64,000 nt of DNA, taken from Boesenbergia rotunda. Taxonomy: Eukaryota; Streptophyta; Magnoliopsida; Zingiberales; Zingiberaceae. The DNA lies in NCBI GenBank assembly GCA_024364735.1, contig JAGFNQ010000863.1, positions 409,183 to 473,182 of the forward strand. Direction: 5' to 3'. Below the pieces are notes generated by a model. The model saw only the letters and a program-made list of their open reading frames with translations. It searched no databases and was not told the DNA's origin. A program made the translations under genes and the position numbers. Below are positions 1-11,114 of this stretch, piece after piece (position 1 is the stretch's first letter; every line of letters begins with the position of its first letter).

Positions 1-1355
1 CGGTCCGCCACCGTGCCATACAGCCGAACATCATGCGACCGTATGGAGGTCATGCCGCTCGGCACCGTCATGCTCATAAGCAAATCAGATAGCGAGGGTA
101 GCAACATATGCATCAGACGTTCACTTGTAGGCTCTCCCGATCGGGTCGGGGAATCCCCCCCTAAGGGGGTAGCAGTGGACTCCATTGGAGGCACCGGAAG
201 GGAAGAAGACGACAGCGCAGGGGAGTCGGTCACAGGCGCCTTGCCTTTTTGCCTTTTGCTCGGTCGGCTAGAAGAAGCTTTTGTCAGGTCGCCCGGGTCG
301 AGCGCGGGCTCAACGCCACGTGAGCACCGCAGCAGGAGACTCGGAGGTTGGGTATCCTCTGGACCTGACCAGGAGATCTCCTCGTCCTCAGGAACGGGCC
401 CTGGAGGAATAGAGCGGGCTGACACAGAATCCGAGAAAGCCGCCTCCTGCTCTGCCAATAGCTTCGCGCGCGCCTCCTGTTCAGCCAACAATTCCCTCTC
501 ACGCGCGTCCCGCTCATTCAGCAGCTCCAGCAAGCGCGCCTCCAGCTCAGTGGGCTCCAGGCCATAACCTCCTCCAAGGGCAGCCGGGTGCATCATAACG
601 GCTACCAGGCAAACCGTGATCAATTGATGGCAAAAAGACGAGGAAGGAGAAAAGAAAGGGGGCTTACCAAAAGAAGCAGGTCGGCGAATCGGCGCGGGGC
701 TAAGCCCGAACACCGAGAGGATGTCTTCACGCAACAGTAGCCCGCCAGAGAAGTGCCGACCTCCAATCTTGGAGAAGACGAACTGGAACTCGGGAAGATT
801 TCGAAAGTCTTTGTGCAGGGGCAAGGGCGGAGGAAAGTCCGCCCGAAAACTAGTCGGCCAGGTCGGGTGCACAACTGGGCATATATAGAAATATCGTTCC
901 TTCCAACCCTTATTGGAGGTTGGAAGCTTCAAAAGGAAGGAAGTGTCAGGACGGGCTTGGAAGAAAAAGTCGCCCAATTCTTGCCTTTTCGGAGAAAAGA
1001 AGTAATAAAAAAGGCTGACTCAAAGGGGAATCCGATATAGCTGAAAGATAATAACCGACCCACAGAGCAGACGGATAGCATTAGGGGATAATTGGCAAAG
1101 ATTAAGGCGGAAATAACGACAGACAGCCGCAATGAAAGGATGGATCGGGAAACGAAGCCCGACTTGCAAGTGATTGCGGGAAATGATAAGGTAATATCCA
1201 GGAGGCCTTGCGGGTTGGTCGGTGGCAGAGGGTAGTAGAAGGTGATGGTCGGAAGGAATGTGGAAGTCCACCTTAGTCGCCTCGAGGTCTTAGGCGTCGA
1301 GGACAGACACCGTAATGACATACCAAGGGGTCGGAGGACGAGATAAGGAAGCCAT
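1..1355 (-). pseudogene. Spliced antisense ORF of gypsy element ('putative gypsy type transposon' family), decayed
   Basis: Minus-strand gene with ATG at 1355. Exon 1 runs 1355-668, a GT-AG intron of 66 bp lies at 667-602, and exon 2 runs 601-1 and continues beyond the window. The frame is preserved across the splice. Exon 1 holds the motif GLRFPIHPF near residue 60, followed by a proline-asparagine step and an aromatic-rich stretch with GWKERYFYI. This layout is like the plant 'putative gypsy type transposon' domain (Transposase_28). Exon 2 begins with a Glu/Arg/Leu-rich, probably coiled-coil segment and then a Ser/Pro-rich linker. Two in-frame stops, TAA at 1292-1290 and TGA at 1022-1020, break exon 1. 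Exon 2 is open. The function of this family is not established; naming is from motif recognition only. Confidence 0.6.
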
Positions 1356-1941
1356 TCGAAGTAAGTGAAAGAGGGAAATCCAACCAGGGGAGGGGTCGCC
1401 GGAGAAGAAGGACGTGACAATGCGTTCGTCGAAACCCTAGCCGGAGAAGGAGGCGCAACACACCGGTGTACAAAGTAAAAAGGCGATGGTAAAAGCTGTC
1501 AGATAACTGCCTACACCTAGGGAGCCATGAGGACCGCCCAATGGCAGATCGAGGAAGAGAGGGTGGTTAGTGATAGCCGTCCGATCAGTCCTAAAAGGGC
1601 CCAGGGGGTGAGGTGTCCCAGGCATGATCTCATCATTCGCCGGACAAGTGACGGACGCCTCGTTGATCGAGGAAACAATGGGGAAACGACACACATGATA
1701 GCAATTAACCGCGGTAATTAATGCAGGGGATTTGAATTTGTTTGGACATCCCGAGCAGCAGCAGGCGAAGGGACGAATGATGTGACATATCCGACCGACC
1801 AGGATGCTTGCCCACCAGAGGCCCTCCCAGGGTCGCGAGAAAAGGTTGGGTTGTCCTGGCGTGCCAAGCTCGCTTCAGCAGATGTTGGTCCAGTCAGTCG
1901 GACTCGACGCCTCCTTCGACTAGACTCGAGGGGGACGCTTA

Positions 1942-2870
1942 TGATCCCGGCCTTGCATACGGGTAAGTATGGTCTGCCCAGCCAGCCAGCCTGGCGCCAT
2001 GAAGACCCAACAGATGAACCGACCAAGACCACACCCGAGGGACCCTTGAGCCAGGAAGCTTCCCGGAGTGCCATCCGGCCAACGATGAGTAGGGCTGGCC
2101 AGATCGGCCCCGAGCCCCTCTTGGCTCGTCCACCTTAACCCCCGCCCCGACCCATATCCGGGTGAGCCAGTTGGGCGCGTGGCGACCCACGCTCCCTCAT
2201 CCCCACATGAATCGGATATCCAACAGAGGCAGATAGACATAACCCAACAAACACCCGACTCAGGGCGTACCCTACGCCTCAACTCCCCCAGTCGGATGCG
2301 TGGCTGCCCATGTTCACTGGCCATTACCCGACCTGGTCCTCGACACTCGGACCCGCCGGTCGGCGCTCAGGGTACGGACTATCTCGCCCCTATGCCCCCT
2401 ATGTCATTATATCCAGGGTACGACCTTGTTGTCGCGATACTGCACACCTTACTTATCTCTGACACACCTCGCAGACAGACCGCCAATCCAATACTTTCGT
2501 ACTGCTCGAGCACCCCGCGCCATGCCACGCCGCTACTGAGTGCTCTCATACGAGCTGACAGGTATCACACTCTTGTCTCGTCAACACGGACAAGGGTTGT
2601 CAGCTCCCCCGGCTATATAAACTCTTCACTCCTCCTACCGCAGATATGCACGCGAGCTCTCACTACTGCCGCATTTCAATTCAGCTCCACTATATTTCCT
2701 GCGGATACTGACTTGACCGTCGAAGTGCCTGACCGGGGAAACCCCTTGGCGAGTTTGCTAACGGTCACTGTTTTGCAGGCAGAGGCCTAGGCGGTGCCAC
2801 CTCGATCGCTCGTACCGCGGGAAAGACCATCCGACCCTTGGGACCGTCATCTCGCTTCGTGACAGGATCA
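1942..2870 (+). repeat. 3' LTR of the gypsy element (LTR1)
   Basis: A 929-bp LTR starting TGATCCCGG and ending GACAGGATCA. A TATA box lies at 2614-2620 within GGCTATATAAAC. The block before the end (CTGACTTGACCGTCG and GCTAACGGTCA) is shared with the LTRs at 8511-9474 (reverse) and 45655-46704. The sequence just outside the right end is TATGC; the matching TSD would lie left of the window. Confidence 0.8.
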
Positions 2871-3027
2871 TATGCAAATTGTGATAAGGCTCCTACCAAA
2901 CACCTCTCATCGGCTCCACGGTAAGATGAAGATGAATCATGTATTGGATGGCCCCTTAAGTGAAAGAGTTATTTGCCGCAATCACGATAATGTCTACCAC
3001 TTATTTATTTGCTCGAGGCATTGACAC

Positions 3028-3451
3028 TAGGGATGGCAATGGGTCGGGTTCGAGTCGGATTCTATATCCTCCGTATCCATACCCATCGGGTATCGGATAT
3101 CCATCGGGTATACCCATACCCATTAAAGGATCAGATATCTTGTATACTAATACTTTTTTTTCTTTCTATCCAACTATATCATTGAACAAAAGTAAATTAT
3201 AATTAACATTAAAGTTAAAAAAATATATATCTATAATTTTAAAACTAGATTAAGCATATATATAATCTATTTCTAACATTAATACAAATTATTAGTAGAT
3301 TTTGAGGAAAAAATCTTTAATGTATATATGTATTTTTTATTTAATCGGGTAATCGGGTCGGATATCGGGTATTGGTAGTTCCTTCATATCCTCCTCCATT
3401 CGGGTCGGATGTCAGATTCTCCGTCGAATTCGGGTGAAATTGTCATCCCTA
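3028..3451. mobile_element. hAT-type MITE
   Basis: A 424-bp non-coding element with terminal inverted repeats TAGGGATGGCAAT / ATTGTCATCCCTA. It is flanked by a perfect 8-bp duplication ATTGACAC (3020-3027 and 3452-3459), the TSD length of the hAT superfamily. The ends are rich in ATCGGGTATCGGATATC-like short palindromic words and the middle is very AT-rich. No ORF of note. Confidence 0.85.
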
Positions 3452-3546
3452 ATTGACACTGGTGGCTGGTGGTCCATCAAAATCCTCACTTTACTCTTGC
3501 CACTTGTAACCATCTACCTTCCAGCTAAATCCCCCACTGTTCTTGA

Positions 3547-3643
3547 TGCTTCTTTTATTGTTAGCAAGGGAATTTAAAATGTTGAAGCTTTAGACCTGAT
3601 GTTTCTTTTATTGTTAGCAAGGGAATTTAAAATTTTGAAGCTT
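3547..3643. repeat. Two-copy direct repeat, about 44 bp unit
   Basis: Near-identical copies at 3547-3590 and about 3600-3643, containing TTTTATTGTTAGCAAGGG, separated by about 9 bp. They sit in the spacer between two MITEs. No function is suggested. Confidence 0.7.
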
Positions 3644-3699
3644 GTACACCAAATAAGAGTTTCAGACCGAGTTTTTCTTCTGCAAACGTGAAGTGCTTA

Positions 3700-3928
3700 G
3701 GAGGCGTTTGATTTGTATTTTTCAATCTGTTTTTTATTTTTATTTTAGGTAGAAAATGCAATTTTCTGAAAAACACGTTTGATTTATATTTTCCAGCTTT
3801 GTTTTTCAGAAAAAAAATATAGCATTTTTTGAAAAATTGAAGAATGAAAAAAAATCATTTTTCAAAAAACTAAAAAATACGATTTTCTGAAAAATAAAAA
3901 TAGAAAATAAAACAAATCAAACGCTCCC
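3700..3928. mobile_element. PIF/Harbinger-like MITE
   Basis: A 229-bp element with imperfect terminal inverted repeats GGAGGCGTTTGATTTGT and ACAAATCAAACGCTCCC. The flanking trinucleotides are TTA (left) and GTA (right), an imperfect 3-bp TSD. The interior is A/T-rich with inverted TTTTTCAGAAAA-type words, so it could fold back. It lies about 220 bp beyond the stop codon of the reductase gene. Confidence 0.65.
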
Positions 3929-4147
3929 GTAGTTACTCTGAGAACTAACAGCAAAACAACTCCACCTATTATCAATAAAGTTTGCCAAATCCTATTTATT
4001 AAGTACATACAACATTTATTGAAATAAGGAAATTAATATACTTTCACTTACTAAATTAGTTTCATCAATTGGGACACCAGAAGCATTTAATACCAAATTG
4101 TCGTGTAGCTAACATTGCCATCTCTATTTCTTGCCTGGTTAAAAGCT

Positions 4148-7100
4148 TTAGAAATTAACAAAGTTTTTCTCCTTCAAACTTTCAATAGTTTCCTTGATGC
4201 TTGTTTCGATGGGAGTGTAGTCAAGTCCCAAACTTTTGTACTTCTCCTTGGAGACTTGGTATATTGGCACAAAGGGTTTGTCATCAGCACACCTGGTGTT
4301 GTAGGAAATTCAGAAATTTTGTATGAAAACTTTCATGTGGGAAAAAAGGGGGAAAAGGCTGGTGAAGCAGTGACGGCCAAAACAAGAATCTGATAGGTCA
4401 CTTACTTCTCGGGTACTGGAAGAGAAGGATAAAGTTGCCCTATAATCCTCACAAGCTCTGAGTAGTGAGCAACTCTTTCAACTAGACAATATCTTCCAGA
4501 GGCTGAAGGATTTTCAAATGCCAGAATGTGTGCCATGGCTACATCTTTAACGTTAACCCACCCGAACGATACATTGGGATAAGTAGTTGAACCTGAAATC
4601 ATGAACCAAAATAGAGAACCATTATGAAAAACAATCACCGGAGTGGGATAGATTAGGTGAGTTTTAGAATAGTGTAAATTCGTACTAAATAATATGTCCA
4701 TATTACATATACAAGGAATTCATATCGTAAGTGAGTTTACTGATGTCAATTATTGTGTAGACAGGTGAAGAAACGATTTATTTTCACATGCATACAAAGG
4801 AGTCATCAGATCACAGCTTCACAAGTTAACCTGATAGTTCAGATCGATATAGGTTGCCTAGTTACTTACTGTTGGACCCGGCTTATTTGTAGCTTATCTC
4901 CAAGTGAAATGAACAATGAAGCGTGATGGTGAGTGTGTCTTCGATTCTAAATGGTTTCCCGAGCCGAGGAAATTGAAGGGGAAAAGGTTCAGACACTAGG
5001 CTATATGATCTGTTAAGCATTTTCATGAGATTGTACTGAAAGTTTTCAAGCCAAACGCTGATGTAACATGGGACTTCTTGTAGCCCATCATACAAAGAGT
5101 AACAGGGTTTAAGGCATGTCAAGAGTTAAGTACCCATTGTTATTCCGCTAATAGAGAGAAAATGCTAGGAGAAACGTATGGATAAAAAAAGTCCAGCTGA
5201 AAACTCCATGTAATATAGGCAAATGGAAAGCTCGAAAGATTAAGCTTCCAACAGCATCATACCATTTATCAGGTTAAGGATTGCAGCAGCACTTGTGTTT
5301 AGTGTTGGCTGAAGTAGAGGACCTATGACCATTGCTGGGTTTATCGTGACAATATCAATGGCATTCTCCTTTGCAAACTTCCAAGCAGCATCCTCTGCCA
5401 AGGTTTTTGAGAGAACGTACCATTGCTGAAGCAAATGAAAATATCATCTTCGATAACGTACAAAACATAGGAAGTAAAGAATATACCATATCTTATAAAT
5501 TTCTCAAATAAAGAGAATTTCCTGGTACAAAATTTATAAGAGTTACCAAACACAAATAAAAATATTCTGAATTTATGATATTCAATTGAATATGATGCAA
5601 AAGTGACTTACTGTATCAACGCAAAATTCTGATTTACTAATTCATCAAGCACATTAAATTGTGGTAACACAGAGATCTATAGAATGAAGGAATACCTGTC
5701 CTTGTAAAAGGACAACCTATCTTCCAACATCTGTTTATGTCGTACAATCAATCATAGCAAAGATGATTAACTATATATTTTTTCAAAGATAATGTTCATG
5801 CATGATAAATAATATGTTCAATAGGTAATACAATGCCCTTCAAGCTTAGAATAATTCATAAGCAATGGAATTAAAATATCTCAAAACTTCAATGACTGAA
5901 TTTTTAAATAATTTATCTATATTCAATTGTCACAATGGGATAGACATATCAAGACAAAAAAAATACATTATAATAAAGACGAATAAGATTGGTTCATGAT
6001 GTTTTCAGTTTAGTTGTCTAATGCAGGTAACATCAGAGATGGTTGGCAGGACAGGACCAACATATTTGTCTAAACATGCCCAAGAGAGTGGATCATGAAT
6101 TCACGTACACAACCATCTTAAAACTCAGAAGTAAACAAGGTTTCTTGTGTGTGCCACACTGCCACTGAAATAAAGACAAATGAGAAAGATGCCTAAAGTG
6201 TATGTCAGCATTAACTCAACACACTAGATTCTAATGTGCCTTCTTCAAAGAATGATGAGCATTGCTCTCATGGAGATTGAGAAATTTGAATCTATGGCAT
6301 GGAATGATGGAATTATTATTTCTGTCTATATTTTCAGTCACCTTATCCCTCTCACAAATTTCAGGACTTGAAAACCATGTATCATCAACTACCACATCCG
6401 GAGTTCGTGGTCTACCATTGTATGCAACAGAAGCCATTGATGATGTCACAACTGCCCTTTTAATGGAAACTTTCTTGCAGGAAGCCAACACATTGAGTGT
6501 CCCCTTCACTGCTGGATCAAGTAACTCAGCCTGAAGGTTGAAAAAAAAAATCAATTCAACTATTGAACAATCCCATTTGAAAAATGACAGTCAATAACCT
6601 ATGTTGATATTTGACATAAAAAAGAGGAGTACGCACTGACATACATACAAGCTTCATCAAGAATTATAGGTCTTCTCGAAGATCATCATATCAAGACATT
6701 CTAAGTCAAGAATTTCAATTTATTTCTTTGGATTTTTTTTTGTTTTTTGTATAGTAAATAAACTATTTTGGTGTGCACAGAAAAATATAAAACATTTCCA
6801 TAACATGAATGTGCACACAGGAAATCATTTTGTAAAAGATTCAGGATAAAATAATTCAGAGTACATGGATAATAGATGTGATTGAACAATAGTTGAATTT
6901 ATCTTTGGCAAAATTAACTATTACAGTTTAATATGATGTCACACACCTTCATGAATTATACCACCACTATATAAATGCTGTACTGACATTTCCCTAGCGT
7001 TGGCTATTAGGTTATCCACTATTTTAGAAGGATCGTAAAAGCTTGTTTCAAATAAGACACTGGTTAAAAGTATTCCAATTCCATATCAGAAATTTTGAAT

Positions 7101-7964
7101 GAATATGAATTCTATCTGATTAAGTCTGAATTCTATCTTATTAAGTCAGAATTTAAGTGAGAAAATGATAATCAAATATAGCCGGATTTAGTTTTAAGAG
7201 TAACTTAGCCTCAGGAAATTGAGAGAATTTTTGAACACCGATATGACTAATTTTAATCAAATTTGAAAGCCAAACAATTTTGACAATATAATTCTAATTT
7301 TAAGATATTTGTTTATCAATACATATGAATTGGAATTCCAGTTCCTTGAGATGTTATTGTTTCAAACACTGTTCAGAACCTTGTGAGGAGTGACATGCAT
7401 AAGGAACAAACGCCTTAGGAAAAGAAACAAGTTAAAGATTAAGACAACCAATAACATCAAATAAGTTTGACTTAACGAACACAATCGCAAACCTGCGGAT
7501 CAGTGACTGCATGGTAAAAAGGAGATGCAGTGTGGAAAACGCCATCGCAACCCTCAATCCCAGCATCAAAGGAATTCTCTTCTAGTAAGTTGGCTTTAAA
7601 CAAATGAAGCCTCTCAGCGGCCCCATCCAAAGCACGCAAGTGTCCAGTCTTCTTCGGATCATCTTAAACCTCGACAGGAATACATACAACTTTTTTTATT
7701 CCAATTATCGAATCGTGTAAGATCTTGCACTAAAGACGGGAGCAATGATCCATCTCAAGCGATCGGACCGAGCGATCAAATGAAAAACCTAATCCCGGAC
7801 CGAGCATTGGAAAATGTGGAAAGGAACGGGCACACAAAAGGGAACTGACCGGGGTTGCGGACGGAGGCGCGGACGGTGTAGCCGCGCTCCAGGAGGAGCT
7901 TGACGAGCCAGGAGGCGATGTACCCGGAGCCTCCGGTGACGCACACGACCTTGCCGCTGCTCAT
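4148..7964 (-). CDS. NADPH-dependent CCR-like / phenylacetaldehyde-reductase-type oxidoreductase, 6 exons, 322 aa
   Basis: Intact gene. Exons: 7964-7850, 7662-7493, 6530-6342, 5425-5263, 4592-4406 and 4292-4148. They join in frame to 969 nt (322 residues plus TAA), the usual family length. Every intron is GT-AG; intron 1 uses a less common AAG acceptor. The N-terminal Rossmann motif is TGGSGYIASW (residues 10-19) and an NADPH-binding-type SVR lies at 34-36. The catalytic Ser is at 125/126 (TSSM) and YxxxK is Y161/K165. True lignin cinnamoyl-CoA reductases have NWYCYGK at this place; here it is QWYVLSK, so the protein belongs to the CCR-like extended SDR group related to phenylacetaldehyde reductases. 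It likely reduces aldehydes (or CoA esters) in the cytosol; the exact substrate is unknown. No signal peptide or membrane segment. Homologous relics of exons 5 and 6 lie at 24.3 and 10.1 kb. Confidence 0.9.
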
Positions 7965-8510
7965 GCCGCCGATCGTCTCACAGTCAATTGCCTAGCGAAA
8001 GGAACGGGAGGGGGGCAAGCACAGCCGAGGTGATGAAGAAGCCCAAATAAACAGGCTACCCTAGGCGACGGATCAGTGAGGAGTGGGCCCGGCTCGGCCC
8101 GTCATCTATGCGTAAGCAGTTGCGTGGCACGATCCAAATCGAAGTATTTTAATATTATAGCTGCTTTATTAAAATAAATAAATTAAATTAAAAATACTAT
8201 ATATATATAAAGTGTTTTTATATAAAAACTCTATTAATTTACTTAATCAAAATTATGTACATATTATAACATTTCTAAAGGCACTTTCAAAATGAAAAAT
8301 ATAATAAGATATTATTTTATTTTATTTTAAATACTCTTTTAATAAAAATAATAATCAAGAGATTTTCTTTATAATCTATAGATAACCAACCGATTCGGTT
8401 AATCTAATAGACGACTTAAAATATTTTCATCGATGAATAGAATAAATCTAAAAAAATACATCTAGGTCACGACGGGAAATTCAATGTCATTAATTTTTTA
8501 ACTTCTTAGG
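7965..8510 (-). promoter_or_regulatory. Presumed native 5' flank of the reductase gene
   Basis: 546 bp between the ATG and the solo LTR. The first 150 bp are GC-rich. Further out it is AT-rich, with TATA-like runs near 8200-8230 (minus-strand TTTATATATATATAG). No start site can be fixed from sequence. Only this interval separates the gene from the LTR, so the native promoter must be short or include LTR sequence. Confidence 0.35.
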
Positions 8511-9474
8511 TGATACTGTCGCAAAGTGAGGTGGCGATCCCAATGATCAGATGGTCTCCCGGGTGGCACGAGCTGATGAGGTGGCAATGACCTGGCGCCG
8601 CTCCGGCCAAGCTCTGCAAAATAACGACCGTCAGCAACTCCGCCGGGAGTTTCCCCGGTCAGGCACTCCGACGGTCAATCAGTATCTGCAGGCGCAATAG
8701 TGGAATTGAATTGAAATGAGGCAGTCGATTAGAGAGCTCGTGCGCGCATACCTGCGGTAGAGGGAGTGCGAAGTTTATATAGCCGGGGGAGCTGACAACC
8801 CTTGTCCGTATTGACGAGACAAGGGTGTGATAACTGTCAGCTCGTAGGGAGCACTTAGGAGTGGCGCGACATGGCGCGGGGTGCTCGAGCAGTACGAAGG
8901 TACTGGATGGGCGGACTAACCATAAGAAGTGTCAGAGATGAGTAAAGTGTGCAGAACCCCGCTAGCAGGGTCGTACCCTGGATATAATGACATAGGGGGA
9001 GTAGGGCGACATAGCCCGTACCCCGAGAACCGACCGGCGTGTCCGAGTGCCAAGGATCGGGTCAGGTAATGGTCAGGGAGCATGGGCAGCCAAGCGTCCA
9101 ACAGGTAGAGTGAAGGCGCAGGGTACGCCATGAGTCAGGAGTTTGTTAAGTAATGTCTGTTTGATTCCGCTAGATATTCAGTCCTCGTGATGCTATTGGA
9201 GCGTGGGTCGCCACGCGTCCGACTATAGTACACAACCTAGACCTAGGTCGGGGAATGATCAGGGAGTGTGGGCAGCCACGTATTCGACTGGGTTAGTAGG
9301 GACTGGTGGTCGGCTCGCCCGACCTTATTCGTGGCTAGCTAAACACTGTCCTGGGGGCTTCCGGGCTTGAGGACCCCCCGGGTGTATCCCTGCTGTCCTG
9401 TCCACTAGACCTTCCTGGCGCCAAGCTGGTTGACGGGCCCGGCCGGCCTACCCGTACAGGTGAGGCCGGGATCA
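8511..9474 (-). repeat. Solo LTR of gypsy family (LTR2), minus orientation
   Basis: A 964-bp LTR related to LTR1, read on the minus strand from TGATCCCGGCC (9474) to GACAGTATCA (8511). No internal region is attached. Flanks are TTAGG (8506-8510) and CTAGG (9475-9479), a 5-bp TSD with one mismatch, so this is a solo LTR left by LTR-LTR recombination. Its TATA box lies at 8781-8775 on the minus strand and points toward the reductase gene. Confidence 0.82.
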
Positions 9475-9479
9475 CTAGG

Positions 9480-10044
9480 TATGTACCCTGGATGATATTT
9501 GAATCTTTATTACCTAAGAAGCTTACCACATCTCTTACCATCATAACATAACCAAAGGCACGTCTTTTTTATTTTTGCGCCATCTAATTTTAGTTTTACT
9601 CTCATGATAGCCTTATTGTGTATGCATATATGTAAAATGTCTTGTGCATTGTTTTGAAAATTAAAAAAAAAATCAGTTAAGACATTAAACAACATATCAA
9701 GTATGTTAACAATTTACCCCCTACAGTGATAAACGGTAAGGCAATATACTCATACAATGAGGGTTTAATTCTTTCACAAGGCAATATGCTCATCACGCTG
9801 TCGTAGAGAAGCTATCTTTACTTCTGTCTGAGATACATAGAAAGCTATTGGAATGCATATCCTTTGTGTTGTAGGAAATAAATTGTATGTGCCAAAGAAA
9901 TCAAGTAAAAGTTTGCTGAATAAGCATTACAAGAATAATAATTTAAAAGGCTTTTTTTAATAGTGATTTATTCTGTCCTATTTTGAAGAAGATATGTTTT
10001 CCCACCAACTTGGAAGTGCAATGCATTTTGCCCGTTGAAGAACT
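9480..10044. other. Spacer without recognisable genes
   Basis: 565 bp of AT-rich sequence downstream of the decayed reductase copy. I see no ORF with family resemblance and no terminal repeats. It is probably the old 3' flank of the second gene copy. Confidence 0.5.
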
Positions 10045-10188
10045 TCAGAACTTGGCGAAGTTTTTCTCCTTCAACCTCTTGATGGTTCCTTAGTGCTTGT
10101 TTCGATAGGAATGTAGTCAAGCCCTAAACTTCTATACTTATCCTTGGAGACTTGGAATACTGGCACAAAGGGTTTATCATCAGCACAC
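10045..10188 (-). pseudogene. Relic of terminal exon (exon 6) of a second CCR-like reductase
   Basis: Closely resembles exon 6 of the intact gene. It has the same acceptor (CAG then GTGTGCTGATGA) and encodes CADDKPFVPVFQVSKDKYRS, the conserved C-terminal segment. One nucleotide is missing relative to the intact copy in the KET region about 35 codons into the exon, which brings a TGA into frame. The original end is TGA at 10047-10045. It is a tandem duplicate of the gene at 4148-7964 on the same strand. Exon 5 of the same copy appears to be the relic at 24256-24395. Confidence 0.85.
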
Positions 10189-10259
10189 CTGGAGAAGATT
10201 CAAATAATAGTGTTACATGTATGGCATGTCCATTTGATTTTCAATTCAAGTAAACGGAC

Positions 10260-11109
10260 CAGGGGTGTAGCCAGGATCTAAATTTACTTGGGGCCGACCG
10301 TCTAGATATAATAAATTAATTAATTCAAAAATATAAACAAAAATATATGATTATTAATTTTCCAAAACTATAGAACAAAAGTATCTAACATTCAATACAT
10401 TCAAAATTAAAGCATACAGCGAAAAATATTATTGAATTTGTGCTCTTTGATTTTTTTAAAATCAAATTCATTAATTATTATAGCATTATCAATTTTTTCA
10501 ACCAACTCTCATTCAATGTAAATGACCATAGAATCTGTCAAAACTCTTCTTCCATCTTATTACAAAAAATTATTTTAATAAGTTTCTTAGCTGAAAATGT
10601 TCGTTCCATTATTGATATAGAAACGGTTAGAGTTAAAACAAGGTGAATTGACCTGCTAATTAAATAAATACACTATATTTAATAAATAAATAAATGATAT
10701 AATTATAATGTATAAACTATAACAAATGAGAAAAAAGAATCACCTATCAATCAAATTGTAGGTTCCTGACTCATTTGTTTTAACTAATCTTCGGCATAAT
10801 TCAAAAATTATTGATAAATTTTGAAATCTTTCATGGCTAGCAATATCAAATTTATAGCGATTCAATTGCATTCTCAAGTAGTGCAAATCTTGTACATTGA
10901 AAGTCATGAGAATGGAATTTCTTTGCAAGTCGATAAATGTGATCAACAATATTAAGATCCTTAAAATTTTCTTTAGGCTCCAAAGCACAACTAAACTTAA
11001 AAAGTTTGACTGTCTCATCCTTAAATCTACTATTGGTGTTTAAATGTAATTGTGTCATTTTGTTGAGAAGAACTGTCTGTAGTAGATTTATAACGAGCTT
11101 CTATATGAG
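10260..11109 (-). pseudogene. hAT transposase relic, C-terminal half (TTF-type zinc finger / DUF4371 class)
   Basis: Minus-strand fragments (11058-10852, 11018-10740 and about 10630-10450, broken by stops and frameshifts) follow the C-terminal half of plant TTF-zinc-finger hAT transposases: a FKxL..I..ae.fp.DF segment, then SIMERTFSAKK (about 10615-10583), matching the hAT dimerisation block usually written SVERxFSAM. The sequence CAGGGGTGTAGCC at 10260 fits a hAT terminal inverted repeat. The N-terminal half lies at 20113-21830, separated by nested insertions. Not functional. Confidence 0.72.
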
Positions 11110-11114
11110 ATATC

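Larger units (their letters stand above)
1..2870 (+). mobile_element. 3' part of a Ty3/gypsy (Tat-like) LTR retrotransposon
   Basis: The internal 3' region and 3' LTR of an element that continues left of the window. The LTR (1942-2870) reads on the plus strand and is preceded by a purine-rich tract at about 1929-1938, as expected for a 3' polypurine tract. The internal region carries a spliced antisense ORF, a feature known from Tat-lineage gypsy elements such as maize Grande. No gag or pol is visible here. Two other LTRs of the same superfamily, at 8511-9474 and 45655-46704, share the terminal TGATCCC...GACAGNATCA and the TATA block. The Tat assignment rests on the antisense ORF and is an inference. 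Confidence 0.7.

Noticed and set aside
13..567. A 184-codon plus-strand ORF at the left edge
   Set aside because: It is the reverse of the minus-strand exon 2 of the antisense gene, whose frame joins across a good intron and has a coiled-coil-like composition. The plus-strand product is Ser/Gly/Arg-rich with no family resemblance.
1782..2790. Overlapping ORFs of 118-203 codons on both strands
   Set aside because: They span the LTR boundary and the LTR itself; no family resemblance, and homologous LTRs do not keep the frames.
4148..7964. Calling the gene a lignin cinnamoyl-CoA reductase
   Set aside because: The CCR signature NWYCYGK is replaced by QWYVLSK, so a CCR-like/phenylacetaldehyde-reductase assignment is safer.
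10440..10646. Plus-strand 68-codon ORF
   Set aside because: It overlaps, on the opposite strand, the hAT dimerisation block (SIMERTFSAKK), which is the recognisable signal.
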